From: Dryomyza anilis
Lineage: Eukaryota > Arthropoda > Insecta > Diptera > Dryomyzidae
DNA: 64,000 nucleotides
Assembly: GCA_951804985.1 (NCBI GenBank)
Contig: OX638130.1
Span: forward strand, 106,900,040-106,964,039
Direction of reading: 5' to 3'
How positions within the stretch are numbered: position 1 is the stretch's first letter; each line of letters begins with the position of its first letter. Shown here piece by piece: positions 26,846 through 38,916 of this stretch. The notes beneath the pieces were generated by a model. The model was not told where the DNA came from. It did not search any database and saw only the letters and a program-made list of their open reading frames with translations. Made by a program: the position numbers and the translations under genes.

Positions 26846-27482
26846 AAGCAAAAATCAAAAATTTAATATATTAATCTATTTATTTACAAAAATTATTATA
26901 TTATAATATTTAATGCATTAGTTTCTTATATAGATGCAGTGTTTGTTCGATATATAATTGATTTTTTTCATTTTAATTTATATAATAAAATACAAGAAGA
27001 ATATTAATTATTTTCGATTATAAAATATATAAACTATAAAAGTATAGAATATTATATGGTGTTTGTAAGAAAACAAAGTACGCTAATCAAAAAATTAAAA
27101 ATAATTGAAGCAATTTCAGAAAAATATCTGACAAAATTTCGACAAGTATTTGTGTCAGTTGAATGAATTCAAATGATAAACTTTCGAAAGGCATTGGAGA
27201 TTTTCAAATATTTTGTATACTTTTTATACTATAAATTCACTTAATAATAGAAATATTTATTTAAAAAATGTATTTATCGAGTCAATCTTACTATATCAAA
27301 GGAATAGCAGCAAACACTGAAGCTCTACTACGAGCATTTTACATTCGCTTTTTCAGAATTTAAGTATCTCAGTTTCATAAAAATAATATATAAAATAAAA
27401 ACAATGTCGAATCTAAAAGTTTTGAGCAAAGTCCGTCATTCAAGTAAGGTCTTTGAAAAACATTCTATTTTGAATGAGCCTA

Positions 27483-27860
27483 CACTCAGAAAGTTACTAT
27501 AAAATCAATAGCTTTTTTGCTATTAAAATTAGTCTTAGTATAAATTATTATTTTAATAGGTAAATCCCATTGAATACTATAAAATACTATTAAAATGTTT
27601 ATGTGTTTTTATTTTATTTATTTTTTTTGTATACTATTGAATCAATAACTGTCCTATTGACCAATTTCAATTTTTTCTTGAGTGCATAAAATAAGCCTTT
27701 TGATTTAAAAACTGTTAGAATTAATTTATTTGGAATACAAAATTTGGAATACAAAATTTGGAATACAAATTTTATAATACAAAATAAATATTTATTTTTT
27801 TGTATACTATTGAATCAATAACTGTCCAATTCAATATTAACCAATTTTAATAGGATCTAT
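27483..27860. mobile_element. Diverged CACCCAGA-family MITE plus an extra fragment
   Basis: 27483-27684 starts CACTCAGAAAG and ends TTTTCTTGAGTG, with the internal phrase TTTGTATACTATTGAATC shared with the family. That phrase recurs at 27797-27860, so a second broken piece follows, separated by a small triplication of GGAATACAAAATTT. Confidence 0.6.
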
Positions 27861-28099
27861 CTTTTGATTTAAAAGCTGTCAGAATTAATTTATTTGGAAT
27901 ACAAATCAATGATGTTTTTATTTTGAACACTCAATTTTCAATCCAATTTCCTGAGCGATATCCAGGGCCAAACATGTATCTGTGTATTTATTATACGCAG
28001 AAATTGTGCTAGGTTTATGATCGAAAAATCTTTTAAAAATAGAATTCGGTCCACAATACTTGCACAATTCGTATTTGTTGCAAAGCGTTTAAAACTATA

Positions 28100-28555
28100 C
28101 AAAAAAACATTTAAGTAATGTAAATCAAATTCTTAACTCCATTCATCTAAAAATGGCGTATGGCGCAAACTAATTGTCACGTGCGTTGTATCAATTTTCA
28201 CTCATTTGAACTAGATTGTTGAATAAAATGGTGAATATCACAAATTTGACAACAAATATCGAAAAACAAGGTTATAAAGAGAACATTTAAGTAATTTTAA
28301 TCCAAATCTTAACTCCATTCACCTAAAAATGGCGTATGGCGCAAACTAATTGTCACGTGCGTTGTATCAATTTTCACTCATTTGAACTAGATTGTTGAAT
28401 AAAATGGTGAATATCACAAATTTGACAACAAATATCGAAAAACAAGGTTATAAAGAGAACATTTAAGTAATTTTAATCCAAATATTAACTCCATTCACAT
28501 AAAAATGGCGTATGGCGCAAATTAATTGTCACTTTCGTCGTTTTAATTTTCATTT
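28100..28555. repeat. Tandem 176-bp repeat, about 2.4 copies
   Basis: The phrase AACTCCATTCA starts at 28135, 28311 and 28487, each followed by AAAAATGGCGTATGGCGCAA. The first two units are almost identical to the base and the third decays after about 70 bases. No coding potential is seen. Confidence 0.85.
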
Positions 28556-28869
28556 TGTAATATCGGTAATATTCTAAAAATCCCTTTCAATTGAAATTCA
28601 CATATTTGACAGCTAAAATCGAGTTGAATTCGTTTCACAGAAATTTGGTTTTTCTTTGAAAATGTTTATTTAGTATTGAAAAATTGAAAAAACGATTGAA
28701 TTGAAATTTTATTACAATTTTGATTAGCTATTGAAATACAAAAAACGATTGAATTAAAATGTTATTACAATTTCGAACAATAAACCAGTATAATTTAAAA
28801 TGTTTATACGATTTTAATTATTTTTCTTTATTAAGAGATTATCTATTATATTTCATAATTAATTGCTCA

Positions 28870-30400
28870 AATTAAATTTTTTTAAAAATGTTTGGCATAA
28901 TCTATTTTTTTTTTTTGTGTAACTTAAATTTCAACATCGACTTACCTTGCGTTTCGGTGGAATGTGTTCCCTTGAATTCACACATTTTGTGGCGTTTTAC
29001 AAATCAATGAATATGCGTTATAAAATATTCAAAATGCACTTAAAATATTCTTAGAATAAAACACGATTAAACTCAACTAGATGAATTGTACACAATTTAT
29101 GTCATTTTTGGCGCAACAATTAGAAATGGCCAACAAAAAAAAAACACGTCCACACGCCTTAGGCACAAAACACAGACTCTGAGCCCCCGAAATAGAAAGA
29201 ACAATCTAAGGAAAGCTTCAAGTAGAGCACTTATGCGCGTACGTAGAGCAAGATCTCAAGTATGTCGATCAACGAGCACTCGCAAACAATTTTATAGGCG
29301 CGCCTTGGAGAATACCAGGCGCCCGAGTGCTCGCACACGAGTGCTCAAAGAAAATAAAAACCCTCTCAGACCCGCTTACGAACGAAACCCTCCCCCGCAA
29401 CAAGTAGCGGGGGCACGTAACAGCAGCAACGATAAAACTTTTACGATCATCAACATGATCATGATGTTGAGAAGAAGAAGTCTAATGATCAACATTATAA
29501 GCACCCAAAGTACGTTAAGCCTTAAAATAATAGAAACTTCGACAATAAAAAAAAATAAAAGAAATTCTGCTTATTGTGAAGAAATCGAATAGGCTACAGT
29601 TTCTAGAGGCATGGGGCATACGAGTGGAAACGAGCTGCCTGTTAGATAAACAATTATTTTGGTGTTTATGGCCTGTTAAGCTACTCGCAAATAAATGCAT
29701 AAATATAATGCGAGCTAAATACAAAAAAAAAATATTAAAATTACAAAGAAACTTAAAATCAGCCCCTAAAAGAGACGTGCGGAAATTTTGAAAGTTTCAA
29801 AAAAAACCGTCTGTTTTATTGGCTTGGCCCCAACTTAGTTCTAACTATAGCACAATATACTTAGTTTGCTGTTGTTAACCATACGTATTTGCATTTATAA
29901 TCAACCTAATTTACCAACAAAACGTCACCGCGTAAATTTATGACAACTCGTCCAACCGTCCACCCCCTAGAAAATAAAATAGCCCCGCCGCTCATCCCGC
30001 TCGACACCAAACTGCCAGTCAGCCAGCTTATCAGCCATCAACTCGGCACCAAGTTCTCTGCAGCCGACATCCGAACGACGTGTTCATTCATTAGGAATTT
30101 GAGGAGACAACTTGGCTTTATCATTTTTTGCGATTCGAGTCGCGAGTCGTGCGACTTTACGTTTTATTTCCTATGTAGTATAGCAGCCAGCTGTTTGGCA
30201 TGGAGGGACGCGACTCATACGCATCGTATGCCATAATCTGATACCGACCGAACAGATATTTAGGTTAGAATTTACATTATACTTTCGCTTTGCTGGGGGC
30301 TTGGCAGCCGACACTCATTTTGAATCCGATGAGCTATAGCTGTCGGTTCGGTAGTAGGTTGAAATGTCCATTCGAAATCAAAGAGTTATACGAGCTTGGT
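28870..30400. other. GC-richer island of unknown nature
   Basis: The base composition rises well above the surroundings at 29100-29450 and 29930-30360. The first part has GAGCACTC/GAGTGCTC motifs and a hairpin CCCCCGC-N8-GCGGGGG near 29393-29415. Open frames at 29086-29592 and 29940-30236 show no recognisable family and no splice partners. It could be a promoter or untranslated exon of a gene not otherwise seen, or a solo long terminal repeat. I cannot decide. Confidence 0.25.
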
Positions 30401-30965
30401 TTGTTGTGGTTTCGTTAACATTAAGAATTTATGTTTTATGAAGTATTGAATAAGTTTCGAATATATATTTTGAATATATATTTTGAATATATATATTTTG
30501 AATATATATTGTATTGGTTCAAGAGTTATACGAGGCGATTAGAATTTCCACATATAATGGAGAAATATTGATTTTTTTTTTAAGTTTTGATTACTTGCCA
30601 ATAAGTTAAAGAGTTATACGAGATGATTAGATTTACCACATATTATAAATATATACGGATGTTTTGTTTTTTAGTTTTGAATTTGTTTCAGATATATGTA
30701 AAATACATTTCTAGTCAACTTTTACGCAAGTTAATTTTTTTTATTATTTTTAGGTTCAGTTTTTTAGTCACATTTTTAAATAAAACCTAGTTTAAACTAG
30801 AGTAATCACAAATATTTCAAATGCCATATTAACTGATTTCTAATTGTCTATCACTCTGTAAAATTTAAAGACATTCGGCTGTTTTTATTAGAAATAATAG
30901 ACATTTTAAAAAACGTTTAAACTAAGTTTAAACTAGCACTGAAAAACTGGGGTTTAAACAGACAA
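30380..30965. repeat. Small direct repeats and GTTTAAAC element fragment
   Basis: AAGAGTTATACGAG occurs near 30380, 30520 and 30609, with a short TTTTGAATATATA tandem at 30465-30512. From about 30770 to 30965 there is sequence with GTTTAAACTAGCACTGAAAAACTGG-like ends, shared with 15640-15990. Confidence 0.4.
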
Positions 30966-31629
30966 AAGTGTAGTTTATATCAATTTTCTGCACGTCCATG
31001 AAATTTACGAAATATTACAGCAATTTGTCTACATTGAGTATATAGACAATTTTTACAGAATTATGTATAATTTTCACAGAGTTAAAAGAGTCCAGTTTTT
31101 ATTATAGTATTATTTTTCTTTTAAGGATCAAATTTACAATATCCTGCATGATCTCTGCGACCGATATTCAAATATATGACAGCAAAACACAAATTGAATT
31201 CATTCCACTTGCACGGTTCGATTTCGTTTCAAAATATTTATTTTGTACCGAAAAACCGAATTCTATGTCTATTTAGCATGTTTTAAAAATCATTTTTCTC
31301 CAAAATTCTAATATTTGACAGCAAGATCGAATAGAATACGCTAGACCAAAATTTTAATTTTGTTTAAAACCGTTTATTTCCTATTGAAAAATTCAAATTG
31401 TTTGAATACAGATAGAAATACCATTTCGATCAGATATTGTAACAGACCAGTATAATTTAAAATGTTGACATGATTTCAGTATTTGTTTTAATAACGTTTT
31501 TCTAAATTGAAATTTCTTGAATTGATGCATTATACAAGTCAATTAGAATGCATAAATTTATTATATGATTCGTATTTCTAATAGAAATTTGAATATTGTA
31601 TTTTTTATACTTTTATAAATATTAAGGGT

Positions 31630-31736
31630 ATTCATTTTCTACTGCGTATATGCGTATGTCGTAAAATATATAAGGTTTATAGTGTACAATTTTTACGAAA
31701 TACGCATATACACAGGCGATACGAAGTGAAATGAAT
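31630..31736. mobile_element. Miniature inverted-repeat element, about 107 bp
   Basis: The left half, TATTCATTTTCTACTGCG then TATATGCGTATGTCGTAAA, is matched by the inverse on the right (TTTACGAAATACGCATATA then GAAGTGAAATGAATA). It is a compact hairpin-forming MITE. Confidence 0.6.
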
Positions 31737-32550
31737 ACACTTATTTAAATATTAGTGTTGTCTACAATCAAAACATATTCTATAGTTAATCGAAATTGGA
31801 GTTTTGTCTGTTATACATAGGTGATGTGTAATTCTTTTTGAGTTAAATCTATTTTCAAACAATCAAAACATAAGACTATTTTAGCATGCGACATTTTTAG
31901 GCTACATGCTAAAAACTTTTGTAAATATTTAAAATGTTATTAGTTGGGCCAACATTAAGAGCATTCAATATAGATCAACAATAACTACCAAAAGTTATTT
32001 ATATAATTTATTTAGAATCTATGATATAATGAGAGTGAAAATCAATACAATTTGTAATGCTTCCTAGTAGAAATTTTTAAAATTAGTTTTGAGATAAACA
32101 TAGTCTGATCATTACTGATCAAAGGTTATGATATAAAATAAATTATTTAATTAGTTCACTATAATGACCATACAATTATTTATACTAGTTAGCTTAGGTA
32201 TTGTTGCTACATATATCAAGAAAGTCTAACGTTATACTAAGGTCTTCGAAATAGATGTCATAGACATTTTTTTTTCTTTTCTGAAATATCTGAAATATTG
32301 AAAACATGAAAAAGGATTATAATCTTACAAATACTATATAGTCATATCATAACTATATTTATGATATTCGATTTCATGAAACCCTACGTTTAGGACCTCA
32401 TAAACCTCAAGGACTCAATAACTTTATTTCCGATATTCGACTTCAATAACGGCAATGCATTAAACAGCGAAATTTACAAAATCGATTTTGATACCCTTCG
32501 TTTAGGACCTCATAAATCTCGAGGACTTCAATGTCAAAATTTCAGGTTTA

Positions 32551-32800
32551 AACGAGCGGCCGACCGATCGGCGACATCGTATTTGCACAGCTATAAAGAC
32601 TAAACCCATGGACCATAAACTTGTCAGGTTCATTTCCATTAGGCGCCGTACAAGTGGCAGTCAAGTAAAACTTCGCCATAGACTGTGTTACATATACACC
32701 ATTCACCATACATCGAGCAGTCACTTTTATTTCACCAGATAAATTCAAATTCGTCGACGTTGTCGTTTTCTTCTTCGTCGCATTAGATAGCGCTCGAGCA
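32551..32800 (-). CDS. Possible exon or gene remnant of unknown function
   Basis: A minus-strand frame opens just after a stop near 32803 and closes with TAA at 32548-32550. It includes NLSGEIKVTARCMVNG, FYLTATCTAPNGNEP and KFMVHGFSLYSC. The mixture of codons and alternating polar/hydrophobic pattern with four cysteines looks more protein-like than other short frames in this desert. I do not recognise the family, and no flanking exons with matching phase were found. It could be an isolated last exon, a decayed gene, or chance. Confidence 0.25.
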
Positions 32801-33402
32801 GATTATAAACACAAAGACGAGATGCGAAGTATTGCACATCGCAATCTTAAACATTTTAACTAATTTTATATTTTTTTTTATTCATATTCAAATAATACCT
32901 ACTAATTGTTATTTTGATATTCATGCAGGTACCTGTGTTCCATATGTTTTTGTTATATTTAATTTTATTTTTTTGCGACAAATAATAAACATTGTTAAGT
33001 TGGTCGGATCTATGGCGCTATTATCTTGGCCAAAACACACCCATATAACAGAGTTAATGTGCGGCGCGAATTTTGTATAAAGTACAGCACAGCCATATAA
33101 ACAATGGGCTCCAACCGAGGGGCTGTTTTTATTTGCACCGCTCGTGTAAAACATTCAACTTTATGAGTTGTTGTTACTTTAATTCAATGTATTCCATTAT
33201 ATTTGCTGTAGTAAAAAATAGATGTTCCTGAAATGTAGTATTTCTTTGGAAAACTATCTCTGTTACATATCGTCGCGTGTAGTAGTAAAACTAAACAAAC
33301 ATATTTTTCCTAAAATTAAAAAAACTTATTTTTCGGGTTTATTAAGCATTATTTATTAAGGTTATTAAGTATTAAGCATATATTGTATTTTGTATATATT
33401 GT

Positions 33403-33710
33403 AGCCGCGGTAGCTCAGTGGTTAGTGCGTTGGACTGCGAGCCGAAAGGTCCCCGGTCCAAACCTGGACTGGGGCTAACAACATCTTCTCATAGAAACAT
33501 TTTTCTATACCGCGCTACCTCTCATCAGTAAATGGCAAACCTACGAGTGTAAAACCATTGCCTATGAAAAGCTTTCACCCGCCGTTCGGATTCGGCAATA
33601 AACTGTAGGTCCCACCACTTTGAGTACAAATATAACACGCACAGCTCATAATGGTGAGAGAGCTCGGCCTAAGTTCTTATAGGACTGTAGTGCCAAACTA
33701 TTATTATTAT
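33403..33710 (+). mobile_element. tRNA-derived SINE with 10-bp target duplication
   Basis: The head is tRNA-like: GCCGCGGTAGCTCAGTGG contains an A-box-type sequence, and GGTCCAAACCT 40 bases later is a B-box-type sequence. A unique body follows (ACCGCGCTACCTCTCATCAG and CAATAAACTGTAGGTCCC), with a 3' tail of TTATTATTATTAT. TATATATTGT is present exactly at 33393-33402 and again at 33711-33720, the target-site duplication expected of retroposition. A second diverged copy is at 36943-37222. The internal promoter is for RNA polymerase III. Confidence 0.9.
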
Positions 33711-34754
33711 TATATATTGTCAAGAATTCTTCAAAATATAAATATTTCGTATACAAGGATAGAAAATATTTGTTTGAATATGTTGGAATGTAATTAAAAA
33801 ATTAAACGAAATTACGAATGAAGTGTAATTAAATAATTTTTCAGATTGTAATAACATATTACTATATGTAAACATTTTATATTCCCCAGCAGAATCTGTT
33901 AAACTTACCATAAATATGTTACAATACAAACATAAAATTTTAATTGCATTTGAGTATACGATTTCTTGGCAGTTTACTTGGTTATACTATGCTTCAAAAC
34001 AAACAGAAAATGCTATTGAAATCTAGTTATAACGTATGTTCGCAACGCTCATCTTCATTCGGTTAGTTATCGACAGACGAAGTTGGCAACGTTGCCCATC
34101 ATTTTCTACTTATGACTCTTTTTTCGTCGTTTGAAGTATGTATTGGTCCTTTTAAACATACTGATGTTTGAAAACAAACAAAAAAATTAAATTAGGTGGA
34201 ACTAAAAGTATTCTTGCAACATTCTTCTTGTATAAGGTACGTTCATTTTAATGGCATGAGGTTACAACAAATGTTGCAACACTGAAACGTTGGTTCAATT
34301 AATCTCATGCCAAAAGGGGATTTTTCTGTGTGTACTTAAACTAATTTTTATTTATGCATTTATATAAATTCAAATATTATAAATTACCACTGTGAATGTT
34401 TAAAGATTTTTAATAAAAATTGAATAAAAAAAATATTTTATTTTCAGGATTTCTTTCCAAAAATATTTAGATATGTTTATATGCAACATACTACTTTTTG
34501 AACTGAAACAACTGATATGTTTCACTGGAAACATATTTATATTCAGGTCGTTCAAAATCATGTTTTATTTTGAACACATTTATGTGTCGGTTCAAATATT
34601 TATTTTGTTTGGATGTTGTAATTATTATGCTTCAATTAGAACATACACCATTTTAACAAGAATTATTTCTAGTATGCGGAAAGGGTGGAAAAAGCCACTA
34701 GCTGGCGCTCTCTGAAAGAAATTACAATCACCGCACAGAACAACACACTAACAT

Positions 34755-35075
34755 ATAAGAATCCATATCTATTTATATATGTTTTAATATCTCATTATAT
34801 ATGGCTTCATATATGTCATATCTGATTATATATGGTTTCATCTGTTTATATATGACATCATATATGTTATATCTGATATCATATAACTTATATACAATTA
34901 GATATGATCATATATATGCCCATATATCGCATTATATCCAATCATATCTGATTTCAAATCTACCATATATGATCAGATATAATTATACATGAAATCATAT
35001 CAAATTAGATATGATCATATCTGGAACCATATATAATTACACATGATTTTATATAATTATATATGTATATATAAC
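34755..35075. repeat. Degenerate ATATATGG / TCATATCTGAT tandem repeat
   Basis: Roughly 20-24-base units such as ATATATGGTTTCATCTG and CATATCTGATTTC alternate over 320 bases. The open frames it contains (SYMLYLISYN-like) are a product of the repeat. Confidence 0.65.
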
Positions 35076-35214
35076 CATTTTTTCACGGGATATTAATTAA
35101 ATTAAACGAAATTAATTTTCAATTCGATCGAATTTTCCCTAATTGATTTTTTAGAAGGCATACATATGTACATTCTTCCCAGATACAATTCGTTCCGGAA
35201 AGTTCTCGTTCAAA

Positions 35215-35590
35215 TAAATGCTGAATGAATTCAATTCCATTTTCATTATTCAAAAGAGGTTTATGTCACTGATTTCATTTGTAATTTTCTCAAATTCAAA
35301 TAGAAACTATAATTTTGAATTTTCTCAATTCCAAATTGAAACTTTAATTTTGAATTTCCTCAATTTCAAATGGAAAATCTCAATTTTATTTTGAATTTTC
35401 TCAATTCCAAATGGAAATACCTAAATTTTTTTTTTTGGAATATTCTCAATTTTAAATGAAAATGTCTAATTTTCATTTGGAATTTTTTCAATTTCAAATG
35501 GAAAATCCCAACTTCATTTACAATTTTCTTAATTTCATATGATAAATCTCAATTTCATAAGGAATTTTCTGAATTTCAGTTGGAAATGGT
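35215..35590. repeat. Degenerate tandem repeat, unit about 36 bp
   Basis: About ten imperfect units of the form AATTTTCTCAATTTCAAATGGAAA follow one another. No coding or RNA feature is seen. Confidence 0.65.
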
Positions 35591-36224
35591 GTAGTACATG
35601 CTAAACATAATAATGCGTCACGAAATATATTTCCATATCAGCCAATGTTGTATATATATGCTATATATAGTTTCGTATATATTTCCCAAACAATATATTA
35701 ATGGTATTCATCAAATCGAATAAGTTTGGCTTTTGTGCATGTTCATATTTTTATGAGATTGTTATATGAAGGCACATTTTCAAAAAATTTAATGTATACT
35801 ATGTAGATATATAAAGCAACCAATTGATAAGTGTTGTTGTTAAAATCGTCTGCATTTCAAACTTCAAAATATAAATTGTGACAGTTTTAAAAATTCATTA
35901 TTTCGGTTGCTCAGAAAATGTAATACGCAAAGGATAATATTTTTCATACAAATGTTGACAGATCATATATCGACGCCCCTTACGAAAATTATTATGTTAA
36001 AATTGTCTTACGAAAAAAAGTATATATCACTTTTAAACGAATACGATTTCATTTTTACTTAAATGACAAATATTATAATGTTCTCAAAATTTTACAGAAA
36101 ATTAGTATAGCAAACAGTTTTCTGTGGAAAATTATTATGTTTCAAATTTTTAGAATAAAATTGGAGCTTTTTATTGAAATGCATTTCTTCAAAATCATAT
36201 TGCGTTGCTTTTTTGTTTTGATAT

Positions 36225-36852
36225 CGTCGTTGTAGCAGAGAGTATACATTTGATATAGAGTTTCCTTCCGAGTTTGCTGGCGTCGCTGCCGAAAACATTG
36301 GTTATGTGGAATTGGAATTTTACAGATTGAAGTTAACAGAGGAAAACAGTGCACAAAACTGAATCTGACCACGGATAATTTGCAACCAAACTTACCAAGA
36401 TATATTGCAATCCAATGCCTTATAAATTATAATTATTTTTCTGTCCAAAAATGTGGTAGAAAACATCAGAATATTGAATTGAAAATGTGTCTGTTGACAA
36501 CATTTTCGTCTCAATTTCCACATAACCAATGTTTGAATTTATTTGACAAAAGTGGCAGCGAAACCACCTGTATGGAAACTCTATATCAAATATATACTCT
36601 CTGGTTGTAGAACGAAAAGTCACCAAACACATTTGAAAAATGACAAATATTCATTTACAAAAATCTTTATATATCTGTCAATTTTTAATCGATGATTTCA
36701 TTTTTTTTATCACATGATAAGAAAATGGCAATCTATCAATTGATATTTCAACTTTAAAAATGCATCAATTACTTTCTATAATATTAATCAACAAACTCTA
36801 AATTTAAGCTTTCATAAAAATGTATTTGGTGACTTTTCGTTCTACAACGACG
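36225..36852. mobile_element. CGTCGTTGTAGAACG MITE split by an inserted element
   Basis: The outer MITE starts CGTCGTTGTAG at 36225, resumes as GTTGTAGAACGAAAAGTCACC at 36604 and ends TTCTACAACGACG at 36852. It matches 14009-14246 along its length. The interruption at 36236-36603 is described separately. Confidence 0.8.
36236..36603. mobile_element. hAT-like non-autonomous element with 7-bp target duplication
   Basis: The termini are CAGAGAGTATA and TATACTCTCTG, extended inward by ATTTGATATAGAGTTTCC and its inverse, and further in by AACATTGGTTATGTGGAA and its inverse. GTTGTAG directly flanks both sides (36229-36235 and 36604-36610). The CAGRG-type end and the roughly 7-8-bp duplication are those of the hAT superfamily. 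A near-identical copy is at 45335-45699. No transposase is encoded. Confidence 0.8.
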
Positions 36853-36942
36853 ATATACATATGTCATTTATAAAATTTGTTTGAGAATATTTAAAATAAA
36901 TACGCTATAATGATATAAACAATGCATTACCATATACTATGT

Positions 36943-37222
36943 CGGTGACTCAGAAGGTTAGTGTGTTGGAATGCAAGTCGAAATGTCGCTGGTTCAAAAT
37001 CAGCGAATGCAACTTCAAAAAAAATGAAAAATGTTTTTCTTCACCGCGCTACCTTTTGGTAGATAACCTTCGAGAGTAAAAACATCACCCATGAAAAGTT
37101 ATGATTCGGCGTTAAACTGTACGTTCCGCTATTTGAGTACAAATATAACATGTTTAAATGGTGAGATTGTTCAACCTATGTAGGTTCTTCAGAACTGTAT
37201 CGCTAAACCTATTAATGCGATT
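36943..37222 (+). mobile_element. tRNA-derived SINE, diverged copy
   Basis: It follows the 33403-33710 copy in order: GGTTAGTGTGTTGGAATGC, CTGGTTCAAAATC (B-box-like), CACCGCGCTACCTTTTGG, CCCATGAAAAG, TTTGAGTACAAATATAACA and a worn 3' end. No clear target duplication remains, so it is older. Confidence 0.8.
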
Positions 37223-37690
37223 TTCGTCTCCTAAGAAATCTTGACTGTTACAATAAATTTCGGTTTAATTTCAATCATAAATGTATTATTCATGTTCAAC
37301 AAAAGATTCCAATCTTCGTATTTTCATATTTCAGTTTTTTACCCTGTAAACATCGTAAATATCAAATTTCAGTGCATATGCATACTTCACAAACATGGGA
37401 AATATTTGTTCTGAAAAAACAATATGTGAATATTTTTGTCAACAAGAAGTTTTTATTTTGGGAACCCCAGATTTCGTTAAATGACATTTTGATATGTCTT
37501 GTAATTTAGAGACTCTATATAAAATTGGTTTCTGCGTGTTTTTATACTTTTTTAAAACCCGTTTTAAAACCGGTATAACACCGCAACCGTTTATATCGGT
37601 TTATTTCTGATATTAGTATAACGGTTTCGGTTACGGTTTTAAAAATGCATCGGTTTTAAACGGATATCGGTTTCAATCATTGATTGCAAC

Positions 37691-37780
37691 TAGAGGTGGA
37701 CGCGTGCCGTGATTTTTTCGTGTCACTCCTGTAAATCTGAATCCGTGCCTCCCAAATCAGGCAAGCGCCCATCGCTAATT
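37691..37780. mobile_element. 90-bp inverted-repeat element, GATGGGCGCG family
   Basis: The ends CTAGAGGTGGACGCGTGCC and GGCAAGCGCCCATCGCTAAT are inverse with a few mismatches. It is the shortest and clearest member of the family seen also at 1270-1382. Confidence 0.65.
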
Positions 37781-38260
37781 GGAACCTCCTATGAATATAT
37801 TTGAAGCTAGAAGTTTACCGAAATACGAGTTGTAGTCACACCATAATAAAAATATGTATATGATAAGGGGGCTATTTAACCGAACTTTTATGTACATCTT
37901 TTCCTAGTTACGGTTTCGGTTTTTAGTTTGTTAGTTTTCGATGGAAAGATAAAATGTATTTCATTCAAATAAAGAACTACGAGCCAATTAAAACAATCTC
38001 GTTTACAGTTTCAATCCCTAGACCAGATACATTAAGATTCTCATCTCATTGCTCACTTAAACACTTTTTTTATAAATTTCTTCATATCTGTTAAATTTTT
38101 CTTTAATTATTAATATTTATATATTTTATAAATACACATGATGCATTATTACATAAGAATCGCATGCTGAAAGTTGCTGTCCAACATTTAGAATTTTTGA
38201 ACAATACCCAAAATGAAAATATGCATTTTTGTCGCATTAGACATGACTAAGTACGTATAC

Positions 38261-38916
38261 TTATAAAAGCATGGACAACCAGGCAAGTATCAGACAAGTG
38301 CCGCCGATGGGCGCCAAACGTGCAAAACGTTTGTCGCCAGTGAATGCCCTGTAATACAGAGTACCGCTAAAGAGTGCTGTGCCGGTCATCAACAAGAATC
38401 CAGTCTAACAAAAACAAATACAAATAATAAAGCAAAATATATATGGAAATAGTAGCAAACAATCACCCACCACAATTGGACGTTTCATCAGTGGTACGCC
38501 GAGCAGCGCCATCGAATGAAAGAAATGAAAACGATTTGCTGTCTCAAAAATCGTCTTCGACTCGCCTTTGTCTTGTATGGCATTCAACTTGTGACTGCCG
38601 ATGGCTCCCAGCACCACAGCAGAGGCTCCACTCAGACCAGCGATTCGCACAAAGTTGTAGTTGCGACCGGCGAGTTTCCATAGGGGCGGCATGACAGCAC
38701 TGACGGCTTTGTTGTTGGCTGCGGCGGCTGAAGCTTTAACAACTGCAGCGTTATTGGAATTCTATGCGAACAAAAACAGTTATTTGCGTAAACATTGAAA
38801 TAAGAACCTTTGTGACTTACTGATCCTTTTGTAAATATGGATGAAGTAGTTCCAATGATGGTCTTACTGACTGGGTTGCCCAGCGCAATCCAGTGCAAAC
38901 TGTCAGTGATTGTCAT
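38261..38916 (-). CDS. TMEM256: TMEM256-like (UPF0451/DUF423-type) membrane protein, three exons, 176 aa
   Basis: Minus-strand exons are 38821-38916, 38471-38761 and 38261-38404, joined by GT/AG introns, all in phase 0. The conserved core starts after about residue 50: VRIAGLSGASAVVLGAIGSH, then FETANRFHFFHSMALLGVPL, TGFLLMTGTALFSGTLYY and LAPIGGTCLILAWLSMLL at the C-terminus. This matches the small family of four-helix membrane proteins that includes human TMEM256; the molecular role is not established. The first 50 residues (MTITDSLHWIALG, then an alanine-rich stretch) extend beyond the vertebrate length. They could include a mitochondrial-type or other targeting region, which is inference. 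The ATG chosen is the first ATG in frame of exon 1. If translation instead began at the ATG at 38690-38692, the protein would have about 124 residues, close to the usual family size. Confidence 0.9.

Noticed and set aside
29086..29592. 168-aa open frame rich in arginine
   Set aside because: No start context, splice partner or recognisable domain; the composition follows local GC and repeats.
33404..33477. A genuine tRNA gene
   Set aside because: The anticodon stem does not pair well, the unit continues into a SINE body with an ATT tail, and it is flanked by a target duplication.
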